A program made the position numbers and the translations under genes. From UBA1275 sp038124025 (lineage in GTDB: Bacteria; Bacteroidota; Rhodothermia; Balneolales; Balneolaceae), in contig JAYPBC010000007.1 of the NCBI GenBank assembly GCA_038124025.1, forward strand, positions 1 through 64,000: DNA of 64,000 nucleotides, given 5' to 3'. Under the pieces are notes generated by a model. That model was given only the letters and a program-made list of their open reading frames with translations, made no database searches and was not told the DNA's origin. This document shows positions 62,849-64,000 of this stretch, piece after piece; the stretch's first letter is position 1; the number at the start of each line of letters is the position of its first letter.

Positions 62849-62852
62849 CTCC
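62849..62852 (-). promoter_or_regulatory. Shine-Dalgarno site of the rhodopsin gene
   Basis: GGAG on the minus strand, five bases before the rhodopsin ATG. Most genes in this window lack such a site, so it suggests strong translation of the rhodopsin. Confidence 0.6.
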
Positions 62853-62905
62853 GTTTAGTTAAAGATTTACAAAACTATAACTATTTCTTTTTCTCCATTA
62901 GTTCC

Positions 62906-62913
62906 CAAATTTA
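62906..62913 (-). promoter_or_regulatory. Rhodopsin -7 promoter element
   Basis: TAAATTTG on the minus strand is an exact match to TAnnTTTG, placed about 63 bases before the rhodopsin ATG. T-rich sequence lies 24-30 bases further upstream, but no exact TTTG at the usual -33 spacing. The rest of the 305-base intergenic region (62844-63148) is AT-rich, with no gene visible. Confidence 0.5.
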
Positions 62914-63148
62914 GCAAAGAAATTGCTTGCCTTCGTTAAAAAAGCGCTTTTTTTACTAACCCTATTAAAACGAAGCTAACAAATTGATTTTCGTATGCTT
63001 ACAAATGAAAAAAATCGCCCTTTATTGGCTTTTGATTAGGTTTACTACTAATTTGCTAGTAAATATTTTTTTTTAATTTACCAGCTATTGAGATTTTTTG
63101 AGCGAGAACAGTCACAATATTGCTATAACTATTGTAATGGCAACATCT

Positions 63149-64000
63149 TCAGGCATCGTAGTTATAGAAACCTTGCCCTGTTTTATTTCCTAACTGACCT
63201 TTATCCACCATGTCTACAAGTAGAGGGCACGGAGTATATTTATCGTCTTGAAAACCTTTATACAACACATTCATGATGTTCAGGCATACATCTAGCCCGA
63301 TAAAATCTGCCAGCAGCAATTGACCCATGGGATGCGCCATACCTAATGTCATTACCTGATCTATTGCTTCTTTTTCCGCTACCCCTTCATGTAGTGCATA
63401 AATAGCTTCATTAATCATTGGCATAAGAATACGATTACTTACAAAACCTGGAAAATCATTGACTCTTATCGGTGTTTTACTCAACTTTTTAGTAAGCAAT
63501 TCAACCGAATTAAATGTCTGCTCACTGGTTTTCTCCCCTAGTATTATTTCAACTAAACTCATTACTGGAACCGGATTAAAGAAATGCATACCAATCATAT
63601 TCTCAGGATATGCCAAATCTTGTGCTAATTCTGAAATGGATATCGAGGAAGTGTTACTTGCGAAAATCGTTTGTTTCTGCTTGTTATTGTCTATTCCCTG
63701 TTCTATTTCATTCCATACTGCTTTCTTTACCATAATTTGTTCCGGTACCACTTCTATAATTAAGTCGGCTCCTGATATTGCTTGCCTAAGATTGGTATAT
63801 GCTCGTATTCGAGCTAGACTAGAGCTGACCTCGGCCGGTATAATTTTTTGTTTTTCGGCCATTCGCTTTAAATTTTTTTCAATCGTTTGAAGTGCTATAC
63901 TAAGCTGCTCTTCACTCCTATCCATTAATTTTACAGGAAAGCCTGCCATCGCACATACATGCGCGATTCCATTTCCCATCGTGCCTGCTCCAATAATGGT
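63149..64000 (-). CDS. 3-hydroxybutyryl-CoA dehydrogenase, 5' end beyond window
   Basis: Oxidises 3-hydroxyacyl-CoA with NAD, in butyrate or fatty-acid metabolism. The Met at 63979 is internal: the frame continues to the window edge as TIIGAGTMGNGIAH, the GxGxxG dinucleotide motif, so only a few N-terminal residues are missing. The domains are complete otherwise: DLIIEVVPEQ, FASNTSSISI, the catalytic GMHFFNPVPVMSLVEI (His), KTPIRVNDFPGFVSNRIL, and the C-terminal helical GMAHPMGQLLLADFIGLDV and GNKTGQGFYNY. The single-domain length of about 284 aa fits Hbd/PaaH rather than FadB. Confidence 0.93.
   Translation of the reverse strand, partial: TIIGAGTMGNGIAHVCAMAGFPVKLMDRSEEQLSIALQTIEKNLKRMAEKQKIIPAEVSSSLARIRAYTNLRQAISGADLIIEVVPEQIMVKKAVWNEIEQGIDNNKQKQTIFASNTSSISISELAQDLAYPENMIGMHFFNPVPVMSLVEIILGEKTSEQTFNSVELLTKKLSKTPIRVNDFPGFVSNRILMPMINEAIYALHEGVAEKEAIDQVMTLGMAHPMGQLLLADFIGLDVCLNIMNVLYKGFQDDKYTPCPLLVDMVDKGQLGNKTGQGFYNYDA

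Noticed and set aside
1..64000. CRISPR arrays, insertion sequences, prophage, tRNA or rRNA genes
   Set aside because: No regular repeat-spacer pattern, transposase, integrase, phage structural gene or T-loop/acceptor pattern other than tmRNA was seen on reading both strands.

Overview
The window reads as chromosome of a free-living, probably marine member of the Bacteroidota/Rhodothermota lineage, with Balneolales-like bacteria my best guess. The reasons are a TonB receptor paired with a DUF4249 lipoprotein, DUF5916 and DUF5683 proteins, genes with few Shine-Dalgarno sites, promoter elements of the TAnnTTTG type, an ssrA tag ending YSYRLAA (close in style to the Salinibacter/Chlorobium tags), modest GC content, and a light-driven proton pump with its retinal-making enzymes. 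One 100-base run of N (13114-13213) marks a scaffold gap that removes the start of glgA and the start of an ABC ATPase gene. No tRNA, rRNA, insertion sequence, prophage or CRISPR array was seen. Apart from two decayed genes this is core, vertically inherited sequence.

Layout. 1-5054: a non-coding stretch with competing inverted repeats, tmRNA (minus strand), then a TonB receptor, a DUF4249 lipoprotein and a DUF4159 protein. 5132-9256: dnaG, a secreted barrel-like protein and an S41 protease lipoprotein. 9449-13113: sucD, then glycogen synthesis (glgC, glgA). 13214-15332: an ABC-2 exporter of the NatAB type. 15395-20286: hisN, argD, ltaE and a lycopene beta-cyclase. 20346-29332: ten minus-strand genes with almost no gaps, pdhA-pdhB-pdhC-rfbA-rfbD-rfbC-rfbB-EVE-dcd-rsmE, joining pyruvate dehydrogenase, dTDP-rhamnose synthesis and nucleotide/RNA housekeeping. 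29685-36520: alaS, DUF502, a plastid-type ferredoxin-NADP reductase, a DAO-type flavoenzyme, and a BI-1 protein followed by a broken merC-like gene. 36635-41218: a DUF5916 surface protein, a GH16 laminarinase-like lipoprotein, Smr and Dabb proteins. 41419-49156: a folE pseudogene, cysS-yidD-hisI, polA, tkt. 49334-57172: a TPR protein, a LOG protein, DUF5683-parB-parA, an ECF sigma factor with its putative anti-sigma factor, uvrC. 57253-64000: a DUF3311/sodium-solute symporter pair, an RluA-type pseudouridine synthase, an LCM-type methyltransferase, Blh carotene dioxygenase convergent with a green-tuned proton-pumping rhodopsin, and a 3-hydroxyacyl-CoA dehydrogenase running off the end.

How the parts connect. 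Lycopene cyclase (18976) makes beta-carotene, Blh (61036) cleaves it to retinal, and the rhodopsin (62082) uses the retinal; the three steps sit about 41 kb apart rather than in one cluster. The TonB/DUF4249, DUF5916 and GH16 genes fit a bacterium that uses algal polysaccharide or peptide, storing carbon as glycogen. The clearest overlooked items are two pseudogenes missed by ORF calling: folE (41419-41876) and a merC-like gene (35398-35821).
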